Shown here: positions 12,901 through 22,846 of the stretch, in pieces
Layout: each line of letters begins with the position of its first letter
Position numbering within the stretch: the stretch's first letter is position 1
Assembly (NCBI GenBank): GCA_033065855.1
Contig: JAVXUO010002884.1
Span: 620,001-684,000, forward strand
Length of the DNA: 64,000 nt
Direction of reading: 5' to 3'
Source of the DNA: Escallonia rubra
Taxonomy: Eukaryota > Streptophyta > Magnoliopsida > Escalloniales > Escalloniaceae
Program-made: the position numbers and the translations under genes
Notes under the pieces: generated by a model
Seen by the model: the letters and a program-made list of their open reading frames with translations, nothing else
Database searches by the model: none
Told to the model about the DNA's origin: nothing

Positions 12901-15900
12901 CATTATTCTGGCACCAAAGCAAAACTATCAACAAGTACAAAGAATTTTATTAAAGATGCGAAAAGAGGATGAATACAAGATACCTCCGCGGCACCCTAAA
13001 GGTGAATGAACCCTAGCTAACCTTCTAGCTACACTTAACTAAAGCAAACAGCATATGTCTACACTGCAAATTTAGGCCTCTTTGAGTGCTTAGACATCTA
13101 AGAAGAACAACTTGTCTCGTGGTACTGGTCTATGGAAATTTATATGTCAGATGCATTCTCTGCGGGCGAAATTTTAGCATGACAGGAGGTGTGGTGTTCC
13201 TTTCAGAGGCTTAGTCTCGGCTTTGATTAACACTTCAACTAGAGCTGGTGCAGAATGGTCCTTCTACTCTGTCTCCTTAAGGGTGTGACTTGGAACTTCT
13301 ATTTGTCAAAGGAACTTCCGAATTGAGAAACCGATTCAGTAGCCCGAATTTTCATTTTTCTTGAAGATCAGAAACCTAAACCTGCTCAGAAAGGTACGTG
13401 GAAAGGTATTGTTCTTCCAAAGGTATGCTTAAGTTAGCTCATATAATCTTCTCTCATCTAGAAAGGGCAGATTGATCACTATCCATGGCTACTTGGAAGA
13501 CAAAATCACTTCCAAAGGAGGTATTATTTACTTGGTGTGCTTAACGGAGAAGATATTGTCTAAAGATAACTAAAGAAATGAAATCTGGTAACAGTTGACG
13601 GTTGTCATGCCTTCATTTTGAAATGCAAATAACAGGCCCGCAGCACAAGGAGACAATAATGATGATCATTACCAGGCACCATATTGCATTATTCCCGTAC
13701 AAAAATACCTTGTTACTAGGGTGTTTGATTAAAAAGGGTAAAACAAACAGCAGACTATCTAGCGATTTTGCAAATTATCAGTGATAAGATTTTACCTTTC
13801 GGAGATTCCAATCGTAGAATATTATCTTACCATTTTGTTTGTTGTTGAGGATAATGTTCAGTAAAAATTATAATGAGTGAATTCAACGTCAGACTATTGA
13901 AGTAGAGCATAACAAACTAAGATACATTATATACTATCATAGGGAAAAAAAACACTTCCTTAGGTGCGAAGTTCAGAGAAATACAGTATAACAACTGACC
14001 AAATAGATATCAGTGGAAGATCACAGAGAACCATCAATTCAAAGAAGTGAGCAATAAACAACACGTTAAGCATATTAAACAAAATGCTTGCCTTAGTTAT
14101 TGCCTTTAGATCAGGTCGCTTGGAACCACGTTTGGCATCATCTTCAGGTGCATCCTTTATCTACACAATTTGAAGGAGAAAAATAATCAGAAAAGAAGTA
14201 CAATTGATCACAGATTTGTAGATGATTTGCTACCACAGTGAAGAAACAACAGTGGAAGTAGAAGTCAAGATCATTATTGAGGGATAACGTGCTCAAGAGT
14301 TGAGCATTTTACGAATAGCTTCCTTTAGTTTTTCAAACATAAATCCACGCATGCTTGAATGGTTGAATTGAGATTAGGAATGAGGTGCATCCTTTCCTAG
14401 GTGATTTCAAGAACCGCAATAACCCGAAAAGACCAAAGAAAGTTAATCGCAAATTAGTTTATCTCCTCAGTTTCATTGGATTTTTTCCTTTGACTTTATG
14501 GTATTCCCAGGATAAAGTTAGTACCATGATAACATTGAGTTTTGAGTATCAACTGGCAACTTAAGGTAAGGTAAAAACATGAGTAATGTCAACGTTTAAA
14601 TGCACTAAATCAATCCTAGGAATTAGCAAATGGGTCCACTAAAACAGAGGAAGTATAAGAACTGCCACACATGAAGCTTGAAATAATGTTCCATAGTTTA
14701 GAGGGAAAGAAGGAAGTTTACCACAACGTAACACATCATATGCACATTTATACAGATGACCCGGAGATGATCTAGCCATCTAGGCTATGCATCGTTGGGG
14801 TTCAAGCTCTCGCCTCAACCTTTGGTATCCTAGGTTACAGTGCATTACCAAAATAGATACCACAATATTTACAAGTAAATCCTTAGTTTCTTCTACAGAG
14901 TCGATCTATTGGTCATGTTGCAAAATTGAGCAACAATCCCTGAAAATAGACAAAAGACTTGAGTTGTTTCTGTAGGCCACGTTGAATCGAGTCATATACA
15001 GTCTTAGTTTTCTGAAAAGCAATAACTAAACCGTTTGGATAACCTTCACCGACTCCAGCGCTTTATACCATGGGCTAGAACTCACTATTGTTTGCTGATC
15101 TATTCCTTATGAGAATGCACATGAAGAAGCAATCTAAAATGGTATACTGTGGAGTTACTTGACTATCAACCCAAAATGTATTAACCTGCTGAAAGGTACA
15201 GCAAACATTTTCACCAACACAGCTACAAGCTAAAACGGTACAAAAGAAACATCATTGTGAATAACAAGAACATTCTGACTGACTTAACATCCTGACATGA
15301 ACCAGAACAAATGAAACCTGAATCAAAGCAGCAACGGAGAAAAAGAAGTATTTGAGAAAATTAAAAATGAACAACCAAGTGACTAGGAAAATTTATAAGC
15401 CCGTGTGAATTAGCTAAATAAATACTCACAAACCCTCCATTTGTTACAATAGTAAAAATGAAAAGGCTGCTAACCTTAGATTTTGGACGTTTAGCTTTTT
15501 TCCCATCCGCTTCCACTCTTGCACACCTCTTTTCTTCTTCCTATATACATCACAAAAGATAAACAACTAGTAGCTGAACTTCACAGGAATTTGAACAACC
15601 AAAGGCAAATCTGTACAAGCAATTAAAGAAAAACCACAGGGACTATACTTGTCGACATAACTCGTACAAAAATGCTAGTACTTCAAATTAATGACAACAT
15701 GTGAGGTTTATAAACTAACAAACCTGGACAAAGTGAAGGTAATGTTTGTTAAAACTCCTTAGAGTCTCCGTTACCCTTGCATACACACTTTTCTCGGCAA
15801 CTACCCCGTTATCAATACCCTCTACCAAACTCAAGTCCTTTTTCTCACCTCCGTCAACGACAACAGCAGGACCATTGCTCTCCAGTGGCCCTAAAAAACC

Positions 15901-16173
15901 GTCTGCCTTGAATTCAGAACCTCCATTTTCAACAACCCCCAATTTGACATCAGGCACCTCCACCTTCCTCCGTTGGTACACCCTGGTTTTCTTCCTAGCA
16001 CCCATCTCTTCGGCGTGCGTAGCGGGTGGGTCTTTCCTACACCGAACTCGAAGCGCCATTTCGGTCTTTAACTTCTGGATCCTCGCGCTAGACCGTCTCT
16101 GTATAACGACGACACAGTCACCGTTGACACCATTGCCTTCCATTCCTTCAATGTCAGTCACACCAGCGACCAT
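975..16173 (-). CDS. SUVH4: SUVH4/KRYPTONITE-type histone H3K9 methyltransferase
   Basis: Reconstructed protein of 683 aa from 15 exons: 16173-15724, 15540-15475, 14160-14092, 12834-12780, 12601-12495, 12070-11894, 10076-9978, 9107-9009, 7299-7250, 7112-7024, 5607-5448, 5018-4913, 4826-4644, 1519-1292 and 1088-975. All phases close. The basic N-terminus (1-195) is poorly conserved. The SRA/YDG methyl-cytosine-binding domain spans about 209-375 (GHWLNGIDYIG, YTGQGGNNLLGNKRQ, YTYDGLY). Pre-SET zinc cysteines follow (CNCKGKC, CGCGPGCVNR), then the SET domain with NHSC at 610-613 and ELTYDYGYAL from 647, and a post-SET CYCG...C motif at 671-678. The family (known) deposits H3K9me1/2 on nucleosomes at methylated CHG sites and works with CMT3 to silence transposons in the nucleus. 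Domain order and close residue match place it with SUVH4 rather than SUVH5/6. Introns 3 and 10 use GC donors. The start is the first ATG of exon 1; 683 aa is somewhat longer than the Arabidopsis protein (about 624), mainly in the N-terminus. Confidence 0.95.
1943..3435 (-). mobile_element. Decayed LINE (non-LTR retrotransposon) fragment in SUVH4 intron 13
   Basis: The 3.1-kb intron 13 of SUVH4 (4643-1520) contains broken reverse-transcriptase-like frames on the gene's own strand. About 3430-3020 reads like the RT C-terminal half (GLRQGDLIS, SGLYPDLLKSAIF). About 2920-2590 matches the linker before the zinc-binding domain (VCKPKWEGGLGIKNTHEGNKA). About 2473-1943 matches the RT zinc-binding (zf-RVT) region (LSLMLWRMALRTKDKL, CSICHTEKLTIDHLF). 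Frames are interrupted by stops and shifts, so it is dead. The order along the minus strand is the expected 5' to 3' order of a plant L1-type element, with the 5' part missing. Confidence 0.8.
7301..7610. repeat. 158-bp tandem duplication in SUVH4 intron 9/exon 9 border
   Basis: A block starting TGTCATAATAAAGG at 7301 recurs at 7459 with few differences, a period of 158 bp, covering about two copies. The first copy abuts the acceptor of exon 9 (AG at 7301-7300, read on the minus strand). In the second copy the corresponding bases read ACAAG instead of ACAGG. The duplication is intronic and purine-rich on the plus strand. Confidence 0.85.
8335..8645 (-). mobile_element. Au-like SINE remnant
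   Basis: Read on the minus strand, 8645 to about 8480 follows the layout of plant Au-family SINEs. A box-B-like GGTCATGGGTACGAA comes first, then a GGTAAGGTTGCGCAC block, and then GGATCCTTGTGCACTGGGCC. A short motif (GCGGTCTATCCACC) occurs twice about 41 bp apart inside it. The left part (8335-8480) is less clear. It lies in SUVH4 intron 8. The assignment is by remembered consensus layout, so divergence is not measured. Confidence 0.55.
10145..10296. repeat. 95-bp-period tandem duplication in SUVH4 intron 6
   Basis: The block containing GTAGAGCAGC, ATTCATGA and TCATGGTCTGCAACC (first copy from about 10146) recurs about 95 bp downstream (from about 10240) with a handful of substitutions. It has no coding content. 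Confidence 0.8.
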
Positions 16174-18536
16174 TGATACTGATTAGACGTTGGATTTGGC
16201 TGCAGTTGTTGGGAGAGAGGGAAAATGGGGGTCTTTGAGTTCGAAATTAGGGTTTCAAATGGGTGAAACCATTGTAGAGAGAGGGGAGAGAAAGCGCCCC
16301 TAAAAGATCGCTAATCACGAGGAGGAGCGAGGTAACGGATACTGTAGCCTAGTGTACTGTGGTGTAGTGTGGTTTGGGTAGATTTTGATCAGTCGAGAAT
16401 TGCGCCCATGGACTTGGGTTCCCGCTCCCTTTTCCTCACCTGGGGAGTCGCAAGTATTATCAGGAGAGGAGGGGACGAGCCTGAGGATTACTGGTTCCAA
16501 CTCAAATTAAATGCAACAGCTAGTTACTGTATTACACAAACCTTCTTAAATTTGTGGACAACGTCATCGTTTTGATGCCAACACCTAGACAAATATTTAT
16601 GAATAACTAATAATCATATCATGAATTTATGATTATTAATTAACTAACAAGTAGTAATAGGGATCTCAATTTTAGTTGCCCCAAATCATGTGGGGTTTTA
16701 TAGTGTTTATTATTCAAAACTGTCGTTAGGTCTATTGTTATTTTTAGATTGTTACCGGCTGCATCTTGAAAAGTAATTTTCAACATTGAGATTGAATTTT
16801 CAATCTAATTCATTATTTAGTAACGGGTCTCCAACATATAACTAGTGGTGAAAACATGAATAAGGACTTCTCGCTTAACTAAAATGTGAGACATTGTGGA
16901 GTCGTATTGTGGACCATCGTGCTCATTTTTTTATAATCTTATTTTTTTTTACAACGCTTGTGCAATAAATTTTTCAAAAAAGTCGCGTTGTTCAGTCGGT
17001 ATAATTTTGATTCAACTGTATGATCTATTGAATGCCGTTATGTTACTTGAAAACAAAAACGTACTTTTTATTCATTATAAAGTGAAGTCATTCTGAAAAA
17101 TAGCAAAAGTAAGAAGTCTGTAAAACGAAATATATAGACGAATGAGCAAATTCAAGAGTCGAGATTTGTTAGGGTTAAAAAACGAGATATTGGCTGTAAC
17201 TGAAAGTTATTACTAATCGAAGTTTTTTCTCACCCTCTATCATATGGTTGATAGTTTTGATCAACACGTGACTCTAAACGTCTCGTGAGTGAGATGCAAG
17301 AGGTATATAATTGCTAAAACGAGTTTATTTTCATGTGATTTGGAGAGAAAGTACTTATATCAGATTGATACAATAAATATCGGTGTATGGTCACTTTAGA
17401 TGCTAGTCAGTACCAATTTAATAGCTTAGTCAATTTAGCAAAAGTTATTTTCATACCCTAAAGATGGTAGCCCCGTTAGGCTTGGACCCTTTTAGGCCCC
17501 GTTTGATACTCATTTTTTTCAGTTTTTGAAATTGGGAAAAAAAACGCGTTTAGTAACCATTTTTTTTTTTTTCTCCAAAAATGAGTTTAAAAACTCAAAT
17601 TTTAAACTGAAGAAGAAAAAAAAACTCAAAAAATGAGTTTTTTTTTTTCACTTTTGGTATTTTTTTTCACCCTCCCACTGCCGGCAGCCACCTCCGGCCG
17701 ACAACCACCAGCCATCGTCGGCCACCACCACCGTCGGCCATCGCTATGCCCCGCCACCGCAAACCACCACAAAAAAAAAACTCAAAATAAAAACTGGGTT
17801 ATCAAACACCACCAAAAAAAAAACTTAAAATAAAACTGGATTATCAAACACTCACTTATTTTTGTAAAAAAATAAAATTAAACTGTTCTTTAAATTATTT
17901 TTTGGGAAACTAAAAAAAAAATAAAAAAAATTCAAACGAAACCATTATGGCAATCGGAAGTAAAAATTGAGTAGCTCCGCCTCTGATTGTTGAGGATCAT
18001 ATCATAACGGAAGTAAAAATTGACGCATGGCACTAACATTGTAGGACCCTTCATCTGCTCCCTCTTAGTCTAATTTCCCCGTCGATTTCAGCTGAGCATT
18101 GTGATTAACAACTTACAGCTCTGAAGCTTCATCTTTCTGGCACGCATATTATCAATACGTCGACTAGGGATTATTTCCAACTTTTCATAACTGCTCAAGG
18201 TTCAGTAATCCGCTATCATGTACTTAGGTTTCAACGAGTGAGCAGTAACCAGTCAAAGACCAATCATTTATCGGATCTCAAGTCACTCATGCCTGTTGTT
18301 TGAGGGTGTTCACGTCAAACATCCTTTATTTAATTTTCTCACATCCATACCTCCATAGCATATTTCAACCTATTCAGAGAAGCAAATTACGAACAATAAT
18401 TTTTTGTCAAGGAAGTACTTGCCTGAAAGTGGCGGTAAATATCTCACTAATAAATGCTTGAGCACCTCTTTCGTGATTCTACGAAAGCAACAAGTTTGTC
18501 GGCTTTGTTTTTTTCCCTCAGTTATAACAACTTACA
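16174..18536. other. Spacer: SUVH4 promoter/5' UTR and NAA30 3' flank
   Basis: The 5' leader and promoter of SUVH4 must lie just right of 16173; a purine-rich stretch at 16205-16300 looks like 5' UTR. From 16600 to 17490 the DNA is AT-rich with no gene. A MITE occupies 17495-17943 (own entry). The 3' UTR of NAA30 lies left of 18537. No coding frame with a recognisable domain was seen. Confidence 0.6.
17495..17943 (+). mobile_element. MITE, copy 1 (TIR element with GC-rich core)
   Basis: The left end GGCCCCGTTTGA and the right end TCAAACGAAACC are imperfect terminal inverted repeats. TTA occurs at 17492-17494 and again at 17945-17947, compatible with a 3-bp target duplication of the PIF/Harbinger type. 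The interior has A/T homopolymers and a GC-rich core (about 17670-17770, CCACC/GCCG repeats). It also carries short repeats of the form TTATCAAACAC. Copy 2 at 21665-22078 shares ends and core in the opposite orientation. Confidence 0.65.
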
Positions 18537-21316
18537 TTACAAGCCTTTTTGAAGCAAAGAACTTTCTTCGGGTAGAATGTATTCATTTTGCCTGTGGCTC
18601 TCAACCCCTGTTGCCATCATGGACTGGGCGTACGGTAACTCTGGACGGGGAAATAGTAGCTTGAGTCGGAAAGCATCAACTCCGTTTAAGTAGTATCTAA
18701 AAAGCCTCTTTGCTCTAATAAACCCCAGACGGCCATACAATGCGAGTGCCCCCTTATTTGTAACTTCAGCTTCCAAAGTTACCTTCAAAAGAAGAAAAGA
18801 GAACCATGATCTGACACACACAATAGATGAAAGAAATTGAAACTATACTTGCATCCATATCACATTACGAGTCTACTACAGAAATGCGGACCTACGAATG
18901 TAACAAAAGCAAATGGGGCATGGTACAAGCAGAAAAAAGTTGAGTATTTAAGCTTTGCTCTATAGAGGCTTATCCATTTGTTACGGATCGTTTAACATTC
19001 TAATGAGCCTAGGCACCTAGTTGAGTTCAAACTCTAGAAAGGGAGGATTCAAAAATTATAACAAAAATTTTATCTGTGTGAGAGAGAGAGACTTTGAAAT
19101 GGACGAATGCAATGCAATGCAAAGCAAACCTGACAAAAACTTTTAATCCTAGGGGACCAAAGGTAAATTAACAACGGAAATCAATAATGCAACTCCGGTC
19201 AGAGACACAACAGGAGGAAACTGATACAAATTTAAAAAAAATAAGGAATGCTTATCCAAGTGCAAGCTCATCAAAGCAACGAAAGAGAGGGATGGTTGTC
19301 GAATGCACACATGTTATCGTGGTTACTATCCACGATATCACATGAACTTGAAGAATATTCAAGCATATTACACTTGTGGGGCGAATGGCTCATTAGAAAC
19401 CCCAATTCTCCCAGAACGGTAGAAACAGGACTTGTTACAAATACAACCAAAGTACAAAATAATCTAATGGCACAAAAATTTAAAGTACCTGACATAATAC
19501 ACAACAACTTAGACATTCCGAATCACTTATAGTAAAAATGCATTAGAGATCTCAATTTGTCCCCACTTTCCACAAACAAAACCCATACACTAATTGGACT
19601 ACTCAGATTTGAAGGTTGCAGAGAATATTGCTACAGAAATGATGACAGGGAGTTCAAAAGGAGCAGTCACTGGTGAAGCATAGCATGCTTTGAGAAACAA
19701 GATGGCCTGCAATCAATAAGTCAATAGGGAAAAGCAGGCTTTTGTTACCTGCTGATTGACTTGGCAAGTAGCAATGTCACAGTTTGTTTTGTAGTTTCTT
19801 AATCATTTGTGTTGCTCGGTGAAGGACAATACCAAGAATGTCACCCCATGTTCAACTGACACATATCAAGCATCATTCTCACTGGTACAACAGAACATTC
19901 CCCTTAGAAGTGTACGTTAATTAATCTAGGTACAAAGGAAAATTGCCCTTATAAAAAAGATCTATTATCCTCCGGAAAACTGGGGCAGGCAGAGGGTACA
20001 TTTTGGTGCAAATAAAGCAAATTGCCCTTATAAAAAAGGTAAAAGCACTTAGCGGCAACAGGGATCTTCCTCCCTTCCCCCGTTGGCTTTGGGATTCTTC
20101 TGCAATTTCGTACTATACAAGGCAAGAGCGAAACTTCTGCTGATCTTTTACGTGTAAGTGCCCCCTTAACATCTAGCTTCTTCTGATCTTTTCCATATAA
20201 GTGGCCCCCAACATCTAGTAACATATTATATTGTACACTAACGTAAGTTCTCTGAAAAGTAAGTTTTATAACAAGCCAGCACTGCTGCACCAATTAGGCA
20301 GTATTTATTATGTACATTATGGATAATTAGTGTTGGGTTTTTGAAAGCATCAGTTTGGAGAAGTACATACAAGTTATGACATTGAACTTAGAAAATGCCA
20401 ACACCTTGCCGAGATACGTAAAAGCAACAAAAAATCCTGTCAAAACTGAACAAAGTTCTTTATAGTGTGCTGCAGCATCCTTTCCTGTTTCTTTTGAGAA
20501 GTTATTGTACGGCAATAGGATATGGCATTTTTCTATTAACCATCCAATTTTTGTCAAAAAGGAATACAAGGAGACGGAAGCAACAAAGCTTAATGAAAAA
20601 GGCAAAACCATGGCAAACTCTTGACACAGGTAATAGAGTTTTGACAATATACCTCTTCACAACCAGATTCCATCATTACTTTGATTGATCTTGTAACAAG
20701 TTCTGTAGCTGCAAATACATACACATATTCAATGAACAACCCAGAACACGAGAAAATTCTATACTTCCAAATATATCTGACGTGTGAGATAAGATGAATA
20801 CAAAAAAACCAATAAGAACAACTGCGCATGAGATAGGTCAAGAGGGACACACCGATGCCTTTGCCTCGGTAAGGCTTGATGACGACGAGCATCGCAATGT
20901 AGCCTCGGAAAGTGTTGCGATGGTCGCCCATCTTACAAACCACAGTTCCAATGCATTTGCCCCGGTGGAAAGCCTGAGATTAATTCGGAAACAATTAGAA
21001 GATACATGGAAATTGTGCATCTAACGATCAATCAAATTCTACAGGTGATACAAAAAGGGGGAATTGGAAGAGGCTAATAGAGAAAAGAGAGATAGGATGG
21101 ATGGTGTAAGTATACGAGGAAAGAGAGGTTGGGCCAGAGGTAGACGAAGTAACGGTAGGTGAAGATGGAGTAGGGCTCGCTGAGTTCTTGATCGACGAGG
21201 CTCATGATGAGAGGGAGGTGATGCTCTCCGCCGTAGCTCACGTACTCTATCTCCGAAGCATCCAACTCTACTGCCTTGGTAGCAGCCTCCCCTTCTTCTT
21301 CCTTCGTCGCCTCCAT
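18537..21316 (-). CDS. NAA30: N-alpha-acetyltransferase 30, NatC catalytic subunit (MAK3)
   Basis: Four exons (21316-21116, 20973-20853, 20708-20653, 18782-18537) give 207 aa with all splice phases closing. The protein is a single GNAT domain. [20 protein letters not shown] (residues 31-50) and [11 protein letters not shown] are signature NAA30 sequence. The acetyl-CoA loop R/Q-x-x-G-x-G/A is RGKGIA at 103-108, and [18 protein letters not shown] forms the C-terminal half of the fold. The known role is co-translational acetylation of N-termini such as Met-Leu, Met-Ile and Met-Phe on cytosolic ribosomes, with NAA35 and NAA38. In Arabidopsis loss of the MAK3 homologue affects photosynthesis. The ATG at 21316 gives the usual short acidic lead-in. 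The final 40 or so residues after LLFPRPELP are not conserved. The gene lies head-to-head with the Rieske gene, 1.5 kb apart. Confidence 0.94.
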
Positions 21317-22846
21317 TTGCCCGCCCCCTCCTCCGCCGTTTCTTTCACAGACTCCGGGTGAGCGAGTCGGCTCACTCAACTTTTTATTATTTACTAAATT
21401 TCCTAAGCTGCAACCTTTTGCTGTTTTCGGGAGAGTTACTGCATTAGTTAAATAAATAAATAGAATAGAATAGAACAACAAAAAGAATGAACTATTTTGA
21501 TCCATGAAAAAAGTGAAACAAAGGCAAATTTGATTTAGTTTCCTTTTTTTTTTTCGATTTGAGTAAATTTGTCTAATATTTTTTCATTCCAAATTATATG
21601 ACATTGGTTTGCATAACATCTCGATGTTAAGTTGTTATACGTCGAACTTATATTTTAATCTTAAGGTTTCGTTTGACAAAACTTTTTTTTTTTGTTTTTA
21701 GTTTTTAAAGAGTAGCTTAATTTATTTATTTTTACAAAAACAAGTGGGTGTTTGATAACCAATTTTTATTTTTATTTTTGGTGTTTGGTAATCCTTTTTA
21801 TTTGTTTTTTTTTTTTTTTTTTTGTGGTTTGCAGTGGTGTTGGTGGGGCATAACGGTGGCCGACGGTTGTCGCCGACAGTGGCTGCCGGCGGTGGCTGCC
21901 GGAGGTGGCTGTCGATGGTAGCTGTCGGCCGGCAGTGGTGACCGGAGTTGGCTGCCGCCCTGTGGTGGTTGCCAGCGGCCAGAGGTGGCTGTCGGGCGGC
22001 GGTGGGCGGTGGCTGCCACCAACGCACTTTTTTTTTTCCAATTTTCAAAACTGAAAAAAAAGAGCGTCAGACATGGCCTAAGTGCATGCAATATTATAAC
22101 GACAATTGACATGTGTTTGTTGTCAAATGTAATATAGCTTCACATTGATCAATCCCAACAACTTGATAATGGTCTCAGCTTTGTTGATAAGTTGTTTATT
22201 ACTCTTGTTAGTATGTTTGGATTGAACAAAACTAAAAATAAAAATGTACATATCAGCTCTCGCGAGTATGGCTCATGAATTAATGATTATGTCTTGATGT
22301 TAATATCGTTCCATTTTTTATTCAAATGTTCGAGTCAACGAGGTCATTATTTTAGATATAAAATTGTGTCCTATCATCGAATATGTTGTTTAATTTAATT
22401 AAATATTATATTTATCTATGCGTTACATACGACGAAAAAATAATTAGAATATTTGGTGTTTTTGACATGATAGGTGTGGCTCTTGCTTCGCTTCAGTGGG
22501 TTCAAAATCTAGAATTTGTCGGTCAGTAAAAGTGTCTTTTATTATTAAATATTTTTATTTTATCGCACATCTTTTCTTTTTGATAATAAATGCAGATAAT
22601 ATAAACTCAAATTCAAGAAAGAGATCGAGAAAAAGAAAAGCTAAAAAGAGACAGACGCCTAGTTGCGTGCCGCGTGGCTAATAAACCTGAGGGGACGAAG
22701 CGACACCGTATCGGCTGAACAGCACCATACCAAAGCTCTCCCAAAAATGTCGCAGCTGGTGGAGTCCGGAGTTGTTATGGTCTTTCCCTTTTATCTGGAG
22801 TGGAAAGTCGAAACCTGAGAGAAGCTCGAAGGCGAAGAAGAGAAGG
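21317..22846. promoter_or_regulatory. Head-to-head spacer of NAA30 and Rieske genes
   Basis: This 1.5-kb spacer separates the start codons of the minus-strand NAA30 and plus-strand Rieske genes, so it must contain both promoters. No coding frame is supported. A MITE fills 21665-22078. The rest is AT-rich, with a purine-rich stretch at 22600-22640 before the Rieske leader. No clear TATA box could be assigned. Confidence 0.5.
21665..22078 (-). mobile_element. MITE, copy 2 (inverted relative to copy 1)
   Basis: The left end GGTTTCGTTTGA and the right end in reverse complement (GGCCATGTCTGA) are degenerate terminal inverted repeats. TAA flanks both sides (21662-21664 and 22079-22081), consistent with a 3-bp target duplication. 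Reverse-complementing the element reproduces the order seen in copy 1 at 17495-17943: GC-rich GCCACC/GCCG core, ATGCCCC, GCAAACCAC, A-runs, TTATCAAACAC, TTTTTGTAAAAA. The GC-rich core creates several long but meaningless open frames. Confidence 0.65.

Noticed and set aside
15746..16186. Long plus-strand frame opposite SUVH4 exon 1
   Set aside because: It is the antisense shadow of exon 1. The minus frame continues by splicing into conserved SRA/SET exons.
19949..20293. 114-codon minus frame in NAA30 intron 3
   Set aside because: No recognisable domain. The NAA30 exons on either side join in phase without it.
21722..22112. Three overlapping Pro/His/Thr-rich minus frames
   Set aside because: They lie in the GC-rich core of a MITE, and the same low-complexity coding appears in its inverted copy.
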